Positions 17,312 to 25,801 of a stretch of 64,000 bases of DNA are shown here, piece after piece (positions within the stretch are counted from its first letter, which is position 1; every line of letters starts with the position of its first letter). The notes beneath the pieces were generated by a model that saw only the letters and a list, made by a program, of their open reading frames with translations, was not told where the DNA came from and ran no database searches. The stretch is from Catenulispora sp. GP43. Lineage in GTDB: Bacteria > Actinomycetota > Actinomycetes > Streptomycetales > Catenulisporaceae. Both the position numbers and the translations under genes were made by a program. The stretch spans positions 62,001 through 126,000 of the forward strand of contig NZ_JBGCCT010000009.1 in NCBI RefSeq assembly GCF_041260665.1, written 5' to 3'.

Positions 17312-17382
17312 AATGCCGGCCGGCGAACCGCCCGGATCAACCCCGCACGCCCGCTATGAGGCGCCCGACGGCGCTTGTGGGC

Positions 17383-17388
17383 TAGCGT
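17383..17388 (+). promoter_or_regulatory. -10 box upstream of the DUF1707 gene
   Basis: TAGCGT ends 7 bases before the ATG at 17396, so the transcript would be leaderless or nearly so. A GGGGAG also lies just before the ATG, so a short leader remains possible. Confidence 0.45.
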
Positions 17389-17395
17389 GGGGAGC

Positions 17396-18019
17396 ATGAC
17401 GGAGCAGCCCGACCTGCGAGCCTCGCACGCGGACCGGGACCAGGTCGTGGAGTGGCTGCGGATCGCCGCCGGTGACGGTCGGCTGTCCGCCGAGGAGCTC
17501 GACGCCCGGCTGGAGTCCGCACTGACCGCGCGCACCCTCGGGGAGCTGGCGGAGCTGACCTCCGACCTGCCTGTGGACCCGGTCGCGGCCGGCAGCCCGG
17601 GCATCGGGGCGGCGCCGGCCAAGGACGTGCTCGTCATCGAGCAGAAGGGCGGGCAGTACGCCCGCACCGGGCCCTGGGTGGTCCCCGGCCGCATCGAGCT
17701 GCGGCCGAAGATGTGCGACGTCATCCTGGACTTCACCGATGCCGTCATCAACCACCGGACTCTGCGGATCGACGCGGACATGCGGCTCGGCAAGCTGATC
17801 ATCGTCGCCGGGCCCGGCATCGAGCTGGACATCGACAACCTGACCCTGGCCTTCGCCAAGGTCCGGCTCCGTGGAGAACGCGGTGACCGCGGCGACCGCC
17901 GACGCCGGTACAGCGCCGATCCCTCCGATGTGCGGCCCCTGCGGATCGAGATCGTCGGCACCCTGAAATACGGCAAGCTCATCGAGCGGCGGGGGCGGCG
18001 ACGGCGCTCAGCACGCTGA
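17396..18019 (+). CDS. DUF1707 domain protein
   Basis: A 207-residue protein. Residues 5-55 form the DUF1707 domain (LRASHADRDQVVEWLRIAAG, DGRLSAEELDARLESAL, ARTLGELAELTSDLP), a SHOCT-like helical module common in actinobacteria. The rest is a beta-rich DUF2154/LiaF-like or cell-wall-active region (LRPKMCDVILDFTDAVI, then RIDADMRLGKLIIVAGPGIE) with a very basic C-terminus (ERRGRRRRSAR). No membrane helix is visible. Related proteins are thought to sense or respond to envelope stress, but no function is established. The ATG at 17396 is chosen because the conserved part starts there. Confidence 0.85.
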   Translation: MTEQPDLRASHADRDQVVEWLRIAAGDGRLSAEELDARLESALTARTLGELAELTSDLPVDPVAAGSPGIGAAPAKDVLVIEQKGGQYARTGPWVVPGRIELRPKMCDVILDFTDAVINHRTLRIDADMRLGKLIIVAGPGIELDIDNLTLAFAKVRLRGERGDRGDRRRRYSADPSDVRPLRIEIVGTLKYGKLIERRGRRRRSAR

Positions 18020-18118
18020 TCAGCCAGGTCCGCGAAACCTCAGCTGCTCAAGGATTAGGAAACAACCCCTAGCGGCCGCCCGGCAGCGGCCCGGCAGCCG
18101 TCCCGCAGCCGCCCCCGC

Positions 18119-19924
18119 TCAGAACTTCAGGTCCGCCTCGATCGGCCGGTGCGCCTGCTTGGAGCCCACGGCCGGGAGCACGACGCTGGCCACCGGCTTG
18201 AGCCCGCGGGTCAGCACGTCGTCCAGCCGCACCACCGGGAACTTCGCGGGCCACGTGAACCCGAATCCGGACCCGGCCTTGGCCTGCGCCGACACCAGGC
18301 CGGTCGAGGAGCTCAGCAGCGGGCGGATGGCCCGGTCGGTCTGCGCCACGTCCAGGTCGCCGACCACGATCAGGTTCGGCGACGTCTCGGCCTGCACGTG
18401 GTCGACCAGCTGCTCCAGCGCGTCGCCCCGGGCGACGCCGAAGCCGTCGTGCGACAGCGAGGGCTGCGGCAGGTGCACGGCGTACACCGTGGCCTGCCGG
18501 TTCTGGCCCAGGTCCACGGTGAAGCGCAGCAGCCCGCCGAACTCGCCGGAGGAGCTGTTGACCGACGCCGAGCCGGTCTGCGCCTGGTCGGCCGGGCGGC
18601 CGGCCAGGTCCACCGGCTGGGTGGCGCCGATCGGGAAGCGCGACCAGACCGCGAACTCGTACATCGCGATGTGGTAGCCGTAGCGGGCCGGGACCGCCTG
18701 GTCGGCCAGCTGGACGTTCTTCGACAGGCCCTGCAGGACCACGACGTCGGCGCCGCGCTCCTCGGCCAGCTTGGCGATGCCGGACAGGTCGGGGGTGCCG
18801 GTGTCGGTGGCGGAGACGTTCTGGCTGAGGACCCTGATGTCCGCCGGCCCCGAGCCGCCGGTGCGCAGCAGCGTTGGGCCGAAGCTGCCGGCCCAGACGG
18901 CGCAGGTCAGCAGGGCGATGCCGATAGCCCACTTCTTCAGACTCAGCAGGGCCGCGGGCAGGGCCAGCAGCAGGGGCGCGGCGGTCCAGGGCAGGAAGGT
19001 GTCGATGAGCGAGCCGAAGCCCATCACGTCCGGCAGCCAGCGGTAGCCGATGAGCACCGCGAGGATCAGGAGGCAGACGATGATGGTCAGGAGGGCTATC
19101 TGGCGGCGGGCGCCGGGCCAGTGCGCGTCCTCGGCGTCAGTGTCGGCGACGGTGTCCGTGTCGGTGTCGGTGTCGGCGACAGGTGTGCCGGCCGCGGTGG
19201 CCTCGGCGATGGTGGCCTCGGCGACGGCCCGCTCGGTCTCGGCCTCGACGCTCGTTGTCGCAGAGAGCGGAGATCCGGCGGCGGAGACGACCGGGGTGAT
19301 GGCGGTGGGGGCCTCGTCGACGGGCGCGGGCGACGCAGTCCTCGGCGACACCGGCGCGAACGCCGGAGCAGGCAAGGCGAGTGCGGGGGCATCGTCGAAA
19401 GCGGCACTCGAAGGCGCGGCACTCGAAGGCGCGGCACTCGAAGGCGCGGACACCGTGGCGCCGGAAGGCACAGGCGCGGCAGCAGTCGTGAAAGCAGCGG
19501 GAGCGGCAGGCGCGGCGGGCAGGCTGGGAGCTACAGGCGCAGCAGCTGTGGGAGCGGCGACCGTCCGGAACGGCGTCGCGGGACTCTCCCGCCGCTGGGT
19601 CGGCACCGCCGCCGGCTTCCAGGTGGCGCTGGCCTGATCGGCGGCCGAACGGAGGAGGTCGCTGATCGCGAACACCGGCGCCGCCACGGCCACCGCGGAC
19701 ACCGCAGAGCTCTGCGGAGCCGGGGAATTCGGCTCCGCGGCGGGCGGTGCGATCTCCCCGGATATCGGGGCGTCGGATATCGGAGCGCCGTCGGCCGGGC
19801 CCTGCCCGCCGCCGTCCTCCGAAGCCCCCACAGCCGCCCCCTGGCCCCTCGGCCCGTCGCCGTCCGCCGGGCCGGCACCCACGCCGGATCCGGCCGAACC
19901 GGCCTGAAGTTGATCGAAACGCAA
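18119..19924 (-). CDS. Membrane protein with degenerate endonuclease/exonuclease/phosphatase domain
   Basis: A 601-residue protein in three parts. Residues 1-260 are a Pro/Ala/Thr-rich, probably unstructured region ending in a TDTDTDT stretch. About three membrane helices follow (residues 272-355; LLTIIVCLLILAVLIGY is the first). The C-terminal part (from RVLSQNVSAT) has the fold of the EEP superfamily. The key catalytic positions look altered: LQGL where LQE is usual, VVGDLDVAQ where GDFN is usual, and LDDVLT in place of a DY/DH motif, though HRPIEADL at the end is partly kept. It may therefore bind without hydrolysing, or be a diverged nuclease or phosphodiesterase. The start is the TTG at 19924, with weak support; an internal GTG start is possible. 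Confidence 0.78.
   Translation of the reverse strand: MRFDQLQAGSAGSGVGAGPADGDGPRGQGAAVGASEDGGGQGPADGAPISDAPISGEIAPPAAEPNSPAPQSSAVSAVAVAAPVFAISDLLRSAADQASATWKPAAVPTQRRESPATPFRTVAAPTAAAPVAPSLPAAPAAPAAFTTAAAPVPSGATVSAPSSAAPSSAAPSSAAFDDAPALALPAPAFAPVSPRTASPAPVDEAPTAITPVVSAAGSPLSATTSVEAETERAVAEATIAEATAAGTPVADTDTDTDTVADTDAEDAHWPGARRQIALLTIIVCLLILAVLIGYRWLPDVMGFGSLIDTFLPWTAAPLLLALPAALLSLKKWAIGIALLTCAVWAGSFGPTLLRTGGSGPADIRVLSQNVSATDTGTPDLSGIAKLAEERGADVVVLQGLSKNVQLADQAVPARYGYHIAMYEFAVWSRFPIGATQPVDLAGRPADQAQTGSASVNSSSGEFGGLLRFTVDLGQNRQATVYAVHLPQPSLSHDGFGVARGDALEQLVDHVQAETSPNLIVVGDLDVAQTDRAIRPLLSSSTGLVSAQAKAGSGFGFTWPAKFPVVRLDDVLTRGLKPVASVVLPAVGSKQAHRPIEADLKF
19401..19445. repeat. Three perfect 15-bp direct repeats in the EEP gene
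   Basis: GCGGCACTCGAAGGC occurs three times in a row, encoding Ser/Ala/Pro residues in the unstructured N-terminal region of the overlapping leftward gene. Confidence 0.9.
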
Positions 19925-20085
19925 GTCTTCTCGTCCGCTCGCCGTGACCAGACCCGACCGTTGCGTGCACGCTCGGCGCGTGCACGGGCAAAGGCTACTA
20001 CCAACAGCGGGGTCGTTCGGTCACGGTCCGATGACTAGAGCAACAACCGTGTCACAACTTCCTGAGACAGCCAACCTCTTTACAC

Positions 20086-20655
20086 CTACAGGCCGGGAGC
20101 GCCCCACACCGGGAACCAGCGGCTCAGGTCCTGCTCCAGACGCAGGTCGTTTCCCAGCAGGGCCTTGATCTGCAGTTCCAGCGCGCCGTCGCGCTGCTCG
20201 CCGGACTGCGGCGCGAAGGGGTAGAAGGTGCCGCGCTTGTACAGGTACACCAGGGCCAGGCGGCGGTCCCGGTCGTCGGTGAAGGAGACCAGGGAGCACA
20301 GCAGCTGCGGGCCGAAGCCGGTGTCCTGCAGCGAGCTGTTCACCGCGTGCAGGTCGGTCACCAGGCCGGCGGTGTCGTCCGGCTCGTGGTGCGAGACCAG
20401 CCAGGTGTAGCCGTAGGAGTCGTCGCGGGCCTCGACCTTGGGGCCGTTGCCGGCCGCCAGGAGCGTGGTGATGTCCGACTCGACGTCGTCGAAGGCCCGG
20501 CCCTCGGCGCGCTTGAAGCACACCGAGCCCAGACCCGTGGGACGGAAGTTGGTCGCCGCCTGCAGGGTCAGGGCCGCCGACGGCAGGCCGAAGAGCTGGT
20601 CGAGGTCCGGCTTGACCGGCTTGGTCCGACCGAGCAGCGTGTCCAGGAATCCCAT
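20086..20655 (-). CDS. PspAB, HtpX/PspA-associated protein
   Basis: A 189-residue soluble protein opening MGFLDTLLGRTKPVKPDLDQLFGLPSAALTLQ. This matches the actinobacterial family called PspA-associated protein PspAB, found next to htpX and pspA. Other landmarks are GSVCFKRAEGRAFDDVESDI and LALVYLYKRGTFYPFAP. It has no obvious catalytic motif or membrane helix. Function is not established; the context (pspA, pspAA and htpX upstream on the same strand) says envelope or membrane stress. The ATG at 20655 has only a weak ribosome site, and a 241-base gap with an inverted repeat separates it from htpX. Confidence 0.88.
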   Translation of the reverse strand: MGFLDTLLGRTKPVKPDLDQLFGLPSAALTLQAATNFRPTGLGSVCFKRAEGRAFDDVESDITTLLAAGNGPKVEARDDSYGYTWLVSHHEPDDTAGLVTDLHAVNSSLQDTGFGPQLLCSLVSFTDDRDRRLALVYLYKRGTFYPFAPQSGEQRDGALELQIKALLGNDLRLEQDLSRWFPVWGAPGL

Positions 20656-20780
20656 GGCTACCAGCTTGCCTTGTCTCCGACGGTCCCCGCGGGAGGTCCC
20701 ACGGTCCGTTCGCTTATCGTGATCGTCTTGTGCAGATCCCCGTGACTAACCGGGTTTCTTCCCGATGCGGGCACGCCCGA

Positions 20781-20833
20781 CGCCTGTCGGACGCATTCGG
20801 CTCGCATAGTGGAAGCTTCAGGTCCGACAGGCG
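20781..20833. other. 12-bp inverted repeat between htpX and pspAB
   Basis: CGCCTGTCGGAC at 20781-20792 is exactly complementary to GTCCGACAGGCG at 20822-20833, with a 29-base loop. It lies downstream of the htpX stop and upstream of pspAB on the transcribed strand. It could be a partial terminator or attenuator that lowers pspAB expression relative to htpX, or an mRNA-stabilising stem. Confidence 0.6.
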
Positions 20834-20896
20834 CGGGGTTCACAGGGGGCACGAGGCGAGGAAGGGCTCTGCGGTCGCCGCCGGTGCCGGACGGGC

Positions 20897-21829
20897 TCAG
20901 CGGCCGATCTCGACGGCCAGCTTCGCCAGCTTCTCCTGACGGACCTGCAGCGTCGGGTGGGTGGCGAACAGGTTCGACACGCTCGCGCCCTTGATCGCCG
21001 GGGTGAAGAAGAACGCGTTGAACGCCTGCTGCTTGCGCAGGTCCTGGGTCGGGATCATGGCCATGTCGCCGGTGATCCGGCCCAGCGCGTTGCTCATCGC
21101 CGACGGGTTGCCGGTGAGCAGCGCGCCGGAGCGGTCGGCGGCCAGTTCGCGGTACCGGGACAGGCCGCGGATCAGCAGGAAGGACAGCATGTAGGTCAGG
21201 CCGGAGACGATCATCACCGCGAACAGCACCGCCGCCGGGCTCTCCTCGTCGTCGCGGCCGCGGTCGGAGAAGCCGCCCCACAGCCCCATCTCGAAGGTGA
21301 TGCGGGTGATCAGGCCGGACAGGATGCCCAGGAACGAGGCGATGGTCATCACCGCGACGTCCTTGTGCGCGACGTGCGAGAGCTCGTGCGCGAGCACGGC
21401 CTCCAGCTCGCGGTCGTCGGGCAGCTTGCGCATCAGGCCGGTGGTCGCGCAGACCACGGTGTTCTTCTGGCTGCGGCCGGCGGCGAAGGCGTTGGGGACG
21501 TCGGTGTCCACCAGGCCGACCCGCGGCTTGGGCATGTCGGCCAGCGCGCACAGCCGGTCCAGCACGGCGTGCAGCCGGTGCGCCTCGGCGGAGTCGTTCG
21601 GGCCGACGAGCTTGGCGTTCATCGAGAACAGCGCGATCTTGTCGGACAGGAACCACTGCGCGAAGAAGAATCCGCCGATGACGATGATGAGGATCGGCAG
21701 CAGGCCCTTGGGCGCGAGGGCCACCGCCACGCCGATCGCGGCGACGTAGACCAGGCCGAGCAGGAACATCACGATGACCATCCGCGATGTCAGCTGCCGG
21801 TCCGGCGCGAAACGGGTCCTTGCTGCCAC
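20897..21829 (-). CDS. htpX: Zinc metalloprotease HtpX
   Basis: A 310-residue M48 peptidase. Two N-terminal helices (residues 17-39 and 43-61) precede the zinc motif HELSH (H148, E149, H152) and a third ligand glutamate in SRYRELAADRSGA; two further helices surround these. HtpX sits in the cytoplasmic membrane and degrades damaged membrane proteins. A GTG start at 21829 is preceded by AGGGAGAG. The link with PspA, PspAA and PspAB is the known actinobacterial envelope-stress arrangement. A 229-base gap with no gene separates it from pspAA, so it may have its own promoter. Confidence 0.95.
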   Translation of the reverse strand: MAARTRFAPDRQLTSRMVIVMFLLGLVYVAAIGVAVALAPKGLLPILIIVIGGFFFAQWFLSDKIALFSMNAKLVGPNDSAEAHRLHAVLDRLCALADMPKPRVGLVDTDVPNAFAAGRSQKNTVVCATTGLMRKLPDDRELEAVLAHELSHVAHKDVAVMTIASFLGILSGLITRITFEMGLWGGFSDRGRDDEESPAAVLFAVMIVSGLTYMLSFLLIRGLSRYRELAADRSGALLTGNPSAMSNALGRITGDMAMIPTQDLRKQQAFNAFFFTPAIKGASVSNLFATHPTLQVRQEKLAKLAVEIGR

Positions 21830-22058
21830 TGTCGGTCTCTCCCTGGTCGGCTCGGCCGGCTGGGGGCGGCCGGGCGTCTATCGAGCTGTGGACCGATCGG
21901 TCGACCGGTCCGTCATCGGATGCAACGCGAAAGGGACTTGAGAGGTTCCCGAGGTCAGCCGCCCGCGCCGGGAAAGAGACCGCCGCCACACCGGAGCCGG
22001 ATGCGGCGTCCGAGGCGGCGGCGGTCGGGACCAGCGGGGGTGCGTCCGTCCGGGTGAC

Positions 22059-22337
22059 TCAGCCGGGGATGAGGCCTTCCTCGGACATCATCGCCTCGAC
22101 CTCGTCCAGGGTGGAGTCGGCCATGGGGAGCACGAAGTCGCTCTCCACCAGCCGGTCCAGCGGGATCGGCGTGCCGACCTCGCGCACCCGGGCCAGCAGG
22201 GTGTCCAGCGCGGTGCGGAACGCGGCCTCGTCCTTGGCCTGGCAGGTCTCCAGCACCTTGGTGTCCAGCGCGTTCAGCTCGTCGATCTTGTCATCCGGGA
22301 CCTCGAGCTGGCCCTCGGTGAGAATGCGGACGATCAT
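22059..22337 (-). CDS. PspAA, PspA-associated small protein
   Basis: A 92-residue acidic protein (MIVRILTEGQLEVPDDKIDE, ending LDEVEAMMSEEGLIPG) of the PspAA family found beside pspA in actinobacteria. The central helical part (LDTKVLETCQAKDEAAFRTA) and the LVESDFVLPMAD stretch are typical. The ATG overlaps the pspA stop by 4 bases (ATGA), so it is coupled to pspA and probably binds it. Function beyond membrane-stress association is not established. Confidence 0.9.
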   Translation of the reverse strand: MIVRILTEGQLEVPDDKIDELNALDTKVLETCQAKDEAAFRTALDTLLARVREVGTPIPLDRLVESDFVLPMADSTLDEVEAMMSEEGLIPG

Positions 22338-23140
22338 CGCGCCTCTCCCTCCTGACGGACCTCCTCGGCGTCCGACACGCCGCTGTTGGAGGCGTTCCCG
22401 ACGTTCTTGCCGGCCTCCAGCTGCTTGGCCGACGGGCCGCCGGACAGCTCGCGCTTCATCGCCTCGAGCTGGTTGTCGACGTCCGAACCGGAGGACAGGC
22501 GCTCCAGCTCGGTGGTGATGTCGTCCTTGGCCATGCCGGTCGGGTCGTTGAGCGCGCCGGAGGCCAGCAGCTCGTCGATGGCCGAACCGCGGGCCTGCAG
22601 CTGCAGGGTCTTGTCCTCGGCGCGCTGGATCGCCATGCCGACGTCGGACATCTCCTCGGAGATGCCGGAGAAGGCCTCGCCGATCCGGGTGGTCGCCTCG
22701 GCCGCGGTGTAGGTGGCCTTGATCGTCTCCTTCTTGGTGCGGAAGGCGTCGACCTTGGCCTGCAGCGACTGGGAGGCCCGGGTGAGCTTCTCCTCCTCGG
22801 TCTGCAGCTGCGCGTACTGCGTCTGCAGGTCCGCGATCTGCTGCTGGATGCCGCCGCGGCGGGACAGGGCCTCGCGGGCCAGGTCCTCGCGGCCGACCTC
22901 CAGCGCGCGGCGGGCCTGGGTCTCGTGCTTGTCCGACTGGTCCTGCAGCTGCTTCATCTGCAGCTCCAGGCGCTTGCGGGAGGTGGCCACGTCGGCGACG
23001 CCCCGGCGCACCTTCTGCAGCAGTTCCAGCTGCTTCTGGTACGAAAGGTCGAGCGTCTCGCGCGGGTCCTCGTACTTGTCCAGCGCCTTGTTGGCCTTGG
23101 CCTGGAAGATCAACTTCATGCGCTTCATGACGCCACTCAT
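22334..23140 (-). CDS. pspA: Phage shock protein A homologue
   Basis: A 268-residue PspA/IM30 protein. It is almost entirely coiled coil (residues 20-225), with long Q/E/K heptads such as KRLELQMKQLQDQSDKHETQ and an amphipathic N-terminal helix (MSGVMKRMKLIFQAKANKAL) that would bind membrane. It polymerises on damaged membranes to limit ion leak. The C-terminal 35 residues are disordered (NVGNASNSGVSDAEEVRQEG). It heads the leftward set pspA-pspAA-htpX-pspAB and is divergent from the DUF3043 gene across 218 bases. Confidence 0.95.
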   Translation of the reverse strand: MSGVMKRMKLIFQAKANKALDKYEDPRETLDLSYQKQLELLQKVRRGVADVATSRKRLELQMKQLQDQSDKHETQARRALEVGREDLAREALSRRGGIQQQIADLQTQYAQLQTEEEKLTRASQSLQAKVDAFRTKKETIKATYTAAEATTRIGEAFSGISEEMSDVGMAIQRAEDKTLQLQARGSAIDELLASGALNDPTGMAKDDITTELERLSSGSDVDNQLEAMKRELSGGPSAKQLEAGKNVGNASNSGVSDAEEVRQEGEAR

Positions 23141-23346
23141 GGGCTCTGCCGCGCCCCCTTCACGTCTTCATGTGTCCGACGGGACCCGCCGATGCGAATC
23201 GCCCTGAATGTCGTCCAACGATGGTGTCCTGGTCAGGACTTACCATACGGCGCGCCACCCCTTCACGGCACCTACTGAAGGTCATGGCTTCGCGGTGCTG
23301 AACGTCATGGCCCCGACGTGGCTTCGTCGTCGCGGGGGCGTGGCCT

Positions 23347-23352
23347 TAGAGT
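23347..23352 (+). promoter_or_regulatory. -10 box of a leaderless promoter (DUF3043)
   Basis: TAGAGT ends 6 bases before the GTG at 23359 and no ribosome site lies between, indicating leaderless transcription. Confidence 0.5.
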
Positions 23353-23358
23353 CTTCAC

Positions 23359-23910
23359 GTGTTCCGGAAGCAGAAATCCACCGATGAGGCCGAGCAGGCC
23401 ACGTCCGAGCAGGAGAACATCTCCCCGCTCGACGAGGCGCAGGCCAAGAAGAACCGCCCGACGCCCACCCGGCGTGAGGCCGAGCTGGCGCGCAAGCAGC
23501 GGCTGTCCGGCGTCAACGCCAATCCCAAGCTGGCCAAGCGGGAGGCCCGCCAGGCCGACTTCGCCGCGGCCACCGAACGGCAGCACGGCGGGGCGGTGAA
23601 GGGTTTCGCGCGCGACTACGTCGACTCCCGGTTCCGGATCGCCGAATTCTTCATCATCTTCGCGGTCCTGCTGTTCGTCGTGGCCTCGGTGCCCTCGGTG
23701 GCACTGCTGTCGGTGGTGCTGTGGCTGGTGATGCTGGTGGCCATCGTGGTCGACTCGGTGCTGCTGGTACGCGGGGTGAAGAAGGAGGCGCGCAAGCGGT
23801 TCCCGGACGCCGACCTGGGACGCATCGGCTGGTACTCGATCATGCGGTCGATGCAGTTCCGCAAGTGGCGGATGCCCAAGCCCCGGTTGAAGCGCGGCGA
23901 GAAGTTCTAG
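23359..23910 (+). CDS. DUF3043 family membrane protein
   Basis: A 183-residue protein of the actinobacterial DUF3043 family. A charged, lysine/arginine-rich N-terminal half (KKNRPTPTRREAELARKQR) contains the family stretch GFARDYVDSRFRIAEFFI. Two close membrane helices follow (residues 95-135), then a cytoplasmic tail (LGRIGWYSIMRSMQFRKWRM). Function is unknown; it is widespread next to pspA in Streptomyces-like genomes. Its last 71 bases overlap the 3' end of the convergent ABC ATPase gene. Confidence 0.9.
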   Translation: MFRKQKSTDEAEQATSEQENISPLDEAQAKKNRPTPTRREAELARKQRLSGVNANPKLAKREARQADFAAATERQHGGAVKGFARDYVDSRFRIAEFFIIFAVLLFVVASVPSVALLSVVLWLVMLVAIVVDSVLLVRGVKKEARKRFPDADLGRIGWYSIMRSMQFRKWRMPKPRLKRGEKF

Positions 23911-24592
23911 CCGGTTCCGGCTCCTGCGTCAGTCTCCCGTCGTCCATCCGCAGCACGCGGTCGGCCCCGGCGAGCAGCGCGGTGTCGTGCGTGACCAGGA
24001 CGGTGGCCGTGGCGTGGTCCCGGGTGACGGCCGCCAGCAGGTCCAGGACCTGCGCGCCGCGCTCGTGGTCCAGCGCCGAGGTGGGCTCGTCCACCAGGAG
24101 TACAGCCGGCTCCGCGTAGAGCGCGCGGGCGATGTTGACGCGCTGGCGCTCGCCCCCGGAGAGCTGGTGCGGGCGGCGCCGCTGCTTGGCGGCGTCGAGG
24201 CCGACGGCGGCCAGCAGCTCCCGGGCCCGTGCGCGGGCCGCGCCGGGCCGGTCGCCGCGCAGCCGTCCGACGGCTTCGAGCTGCTCGGACGCGGTGAGCG
24301 CGGGGATCAGGTTCGCCTGCTGGAACACGATGCCGATCCGGTCCAGGCGCAGGCGCGCCCGCTCGGCGCGGGACAGGGCCGCGGCGTCGCCGCCGGCGAT
24401 GACGACCGTGCCGCTGTCCGGGGTGAGCAGGGTCGCGGCGACGGCCAGCAGCGTGGACTTGCCCGAACCGGACGGGCCGACGACGGCGGTGAACTCCGAG
24501 CGGGCCACGGTGAGCGTGACCCGGTCCAGGGCCGTGAGGCGGGTGTCGCCGTCGGGGTAGGTCAGGGTGACGTCGGTCAGGACGAGGGTCAT
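23840..24592 (-). CDS. ABC transporter ATP-binding protein (MacB/LolD-type)
   Basis: A 250-residue ATPase with Walker A GPSGSGKST (from about residue 39), Q-loop FQQANLIPALT, signature LSGGERQRVNIARAL, Walker B VLLVDEPTSALD and H-loop VLVTHD. The sequence groups with the MacB/LolD/Bce exporters that pair with FtsX-type permeases, as here: its ATG overlaps the permease stop as ATGA. The last 25 residues or so (ARTSRRASTGAWASATCG) read antisense through the DUF3043 gene and look unlike any ABC tail, so the original stop may have been lost. The cargo is unknown. Confidence 0.92.
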   Translation of the reverse strand: MTLVLTDVTLTYPDGDTRLTALDRVTLTVARSEFTAVVGPSGSGKSTLLAVAATLLTPDSGTVVIAGGDAAALSRAERARLRLDRIGIVFQQANLIPALTASEQLEAVGRLRGDRPGAARARARELLAAVGLDAAKQRRRPHQLSGGERQRVNIARALYAEPAVLLVDEPTSALDHERGAQVLDLLAAVTRDHATATVLVTHDTALLAGADRVLRMDDGRLTQEPEPARTSRRASTGAWASATCGTASTA

Positions 24593-25650
24593 CGGGCTGC
24601 TCCCAGAGCGGTCAGAGGGTCCACGGTCACGATCCGGCGGACGGCGAGCGCCGCCCCGGCCAGGCCGAGCCCGACCATCGCGGCCAGCGGGACGGCGACG
24701 GTGGCGGCGTCCAGGGCGAACGGGGTTCCCGAGCTGCGCAGCAGCACGCCGCCGACGGCGCCGGCCAGCGCGCCGAGCGCACCCCCGGCGAGCAGCAGGA
24801 TCAGGGCCTGGCCGAGAGCGTCGCGGACCAGGGCGGCGCTGCTCGCGCCGATCGCCTTCAGCACGGCGATGTCGGCCTTGCGCTGGACCGTCCAGACGGT
24901 GAAGAAGGCCCCCGCGACCAGGGCGCTGATGGCGAACAGGAAGCCCTGGATCATGGTCAGGCTGCCCTGTTCGGCGGAGTAGCCGTCGATGCCGGCCTCG
25001 GCGGCGTCCAGGCCGACGGTCTTCGTGTGCTGCGCGGCGTCGAGTGCTCCGGTGTCGGCGGGGCCGGTGACGGTCATCGCGACCGGTTGGGCGGCGCCGG
25101 CGATGTGCTGCCAGGTGGGCTCGTCGGTCCAGACGGTCGGGGCGTGGCCCCAGGAGCGGTCCGGGGTGATGCCGGAGACGGTGAGCCGGACCGGGCCGAC
25201 CGAGACCGGCGATCCGGCGCTCAGGTTGTACTGCGCGGCGAGCTTGGCGCCGACCGCGACCTGGCCGGGACCGGGTGCACTGCCGGACAGCGGGTGCGGG
25301 GTCAGGGCGGCATCGGTGCCGACCACGCTCACCGACTTCGCGGCTCCCCCGGCACCGTCGTTGTCCGTCGCGAGCCGGGTCACGGACACGCCGAACGGCT
25401 GCGCGTCGGCCGCCGCCTGCCATCCGGCCTGCTGGGCGGGGGTGACGGCGCTGTCGCTGAAGGACACCGCGGGACCGCCGAAGACCACGGCGCGGACCGG
25501 CAGTCCCTTCAGGGCGGACGTGGAGTCGGCGGCCAGGCCGCCGGTCAGGCCGTAGAGGAACAGGACGAGGCCGGTGAGCAGGGCCACAACGGCACCCATC
25601 AGAGTGAACCGGCCCTTGGCGAAGCGGATGTCGCGCAGGGCGACGAACAC
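24589..25650 (-). CDS. FtsX-like ABC transporter permease
   Basis: A 353-residue permease. One N-terminal helix (residues 18-40) is followed by a large extracytoplasmic domain of about 190 residues, then three C-terminal helices of the FtsX/MacB type with AVLKAIGASSAALVRDAL. It lies in the membrane and pairs with the overlapping ATPase to export a substrate or transmit a mechanical signal. A GTG start at 25650 has a GGAAGG ribosome site. The divergent histidine kinase/response regulator pair begins 152 bases away, which suggests that pair regulates the exporter. Confidence 0.92.
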   Translation of the reverse strand: MFVALRDIRFAKGRFTLMGAVVALLTGLVLFLYGLTGGLAADSTSALKGLPVRAVVFGGPAVSFSDSAVTPAQQAGWQAAADAQPFGVSVTRLATDNDGAGGAAKSVSVVGTDAALTPHPLSGSAPGPGQVAVGAKLAAQYNLSAGSPVSVGPVRLTVSGITPDRSWGHAPTVWTDEPTWQHIAGAAQPVAMTVTGPADTGALDAAQHTKTVGLDAAEAGIDGYSAEQGSLTMIQGFLFAISALVAGAFFTVWTVQRKADIAVLKAIGASSAALVRDALGQALILLLAGGALGALAGAVGGVLLRSSGTPFALDAATVAVPLAAMVGLGLAGAALAVRRIVTVDPLTALGAAR

Positions 25651-25787
25651 GGTGCTGCCTTCCGTCGGTGAATCAGGACGCCTTCCAGCCTCGCGGGCGC
25701 GGGCCCGCCTGCCATCGCGGAGAAGGTTGGCCGCGGATCAACCGAAGGATGGATGCCCGGCGGTCCGGAACCGGGCGTGACGGACCG

Positions 25788-25793
25788 TAAAAT
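25788..25793 (+). promoter_or_regulatory. -10 box upstream of the histidine kinase gene
   Basis: TAAAAT ends 8 bases before the ATG at 25802, with no ribosome site, so a leaderless or near-leaderless transcript is likely. Confidence 0.4.
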
Positions 25794-25801
25794 GGCGGCA
25801 T

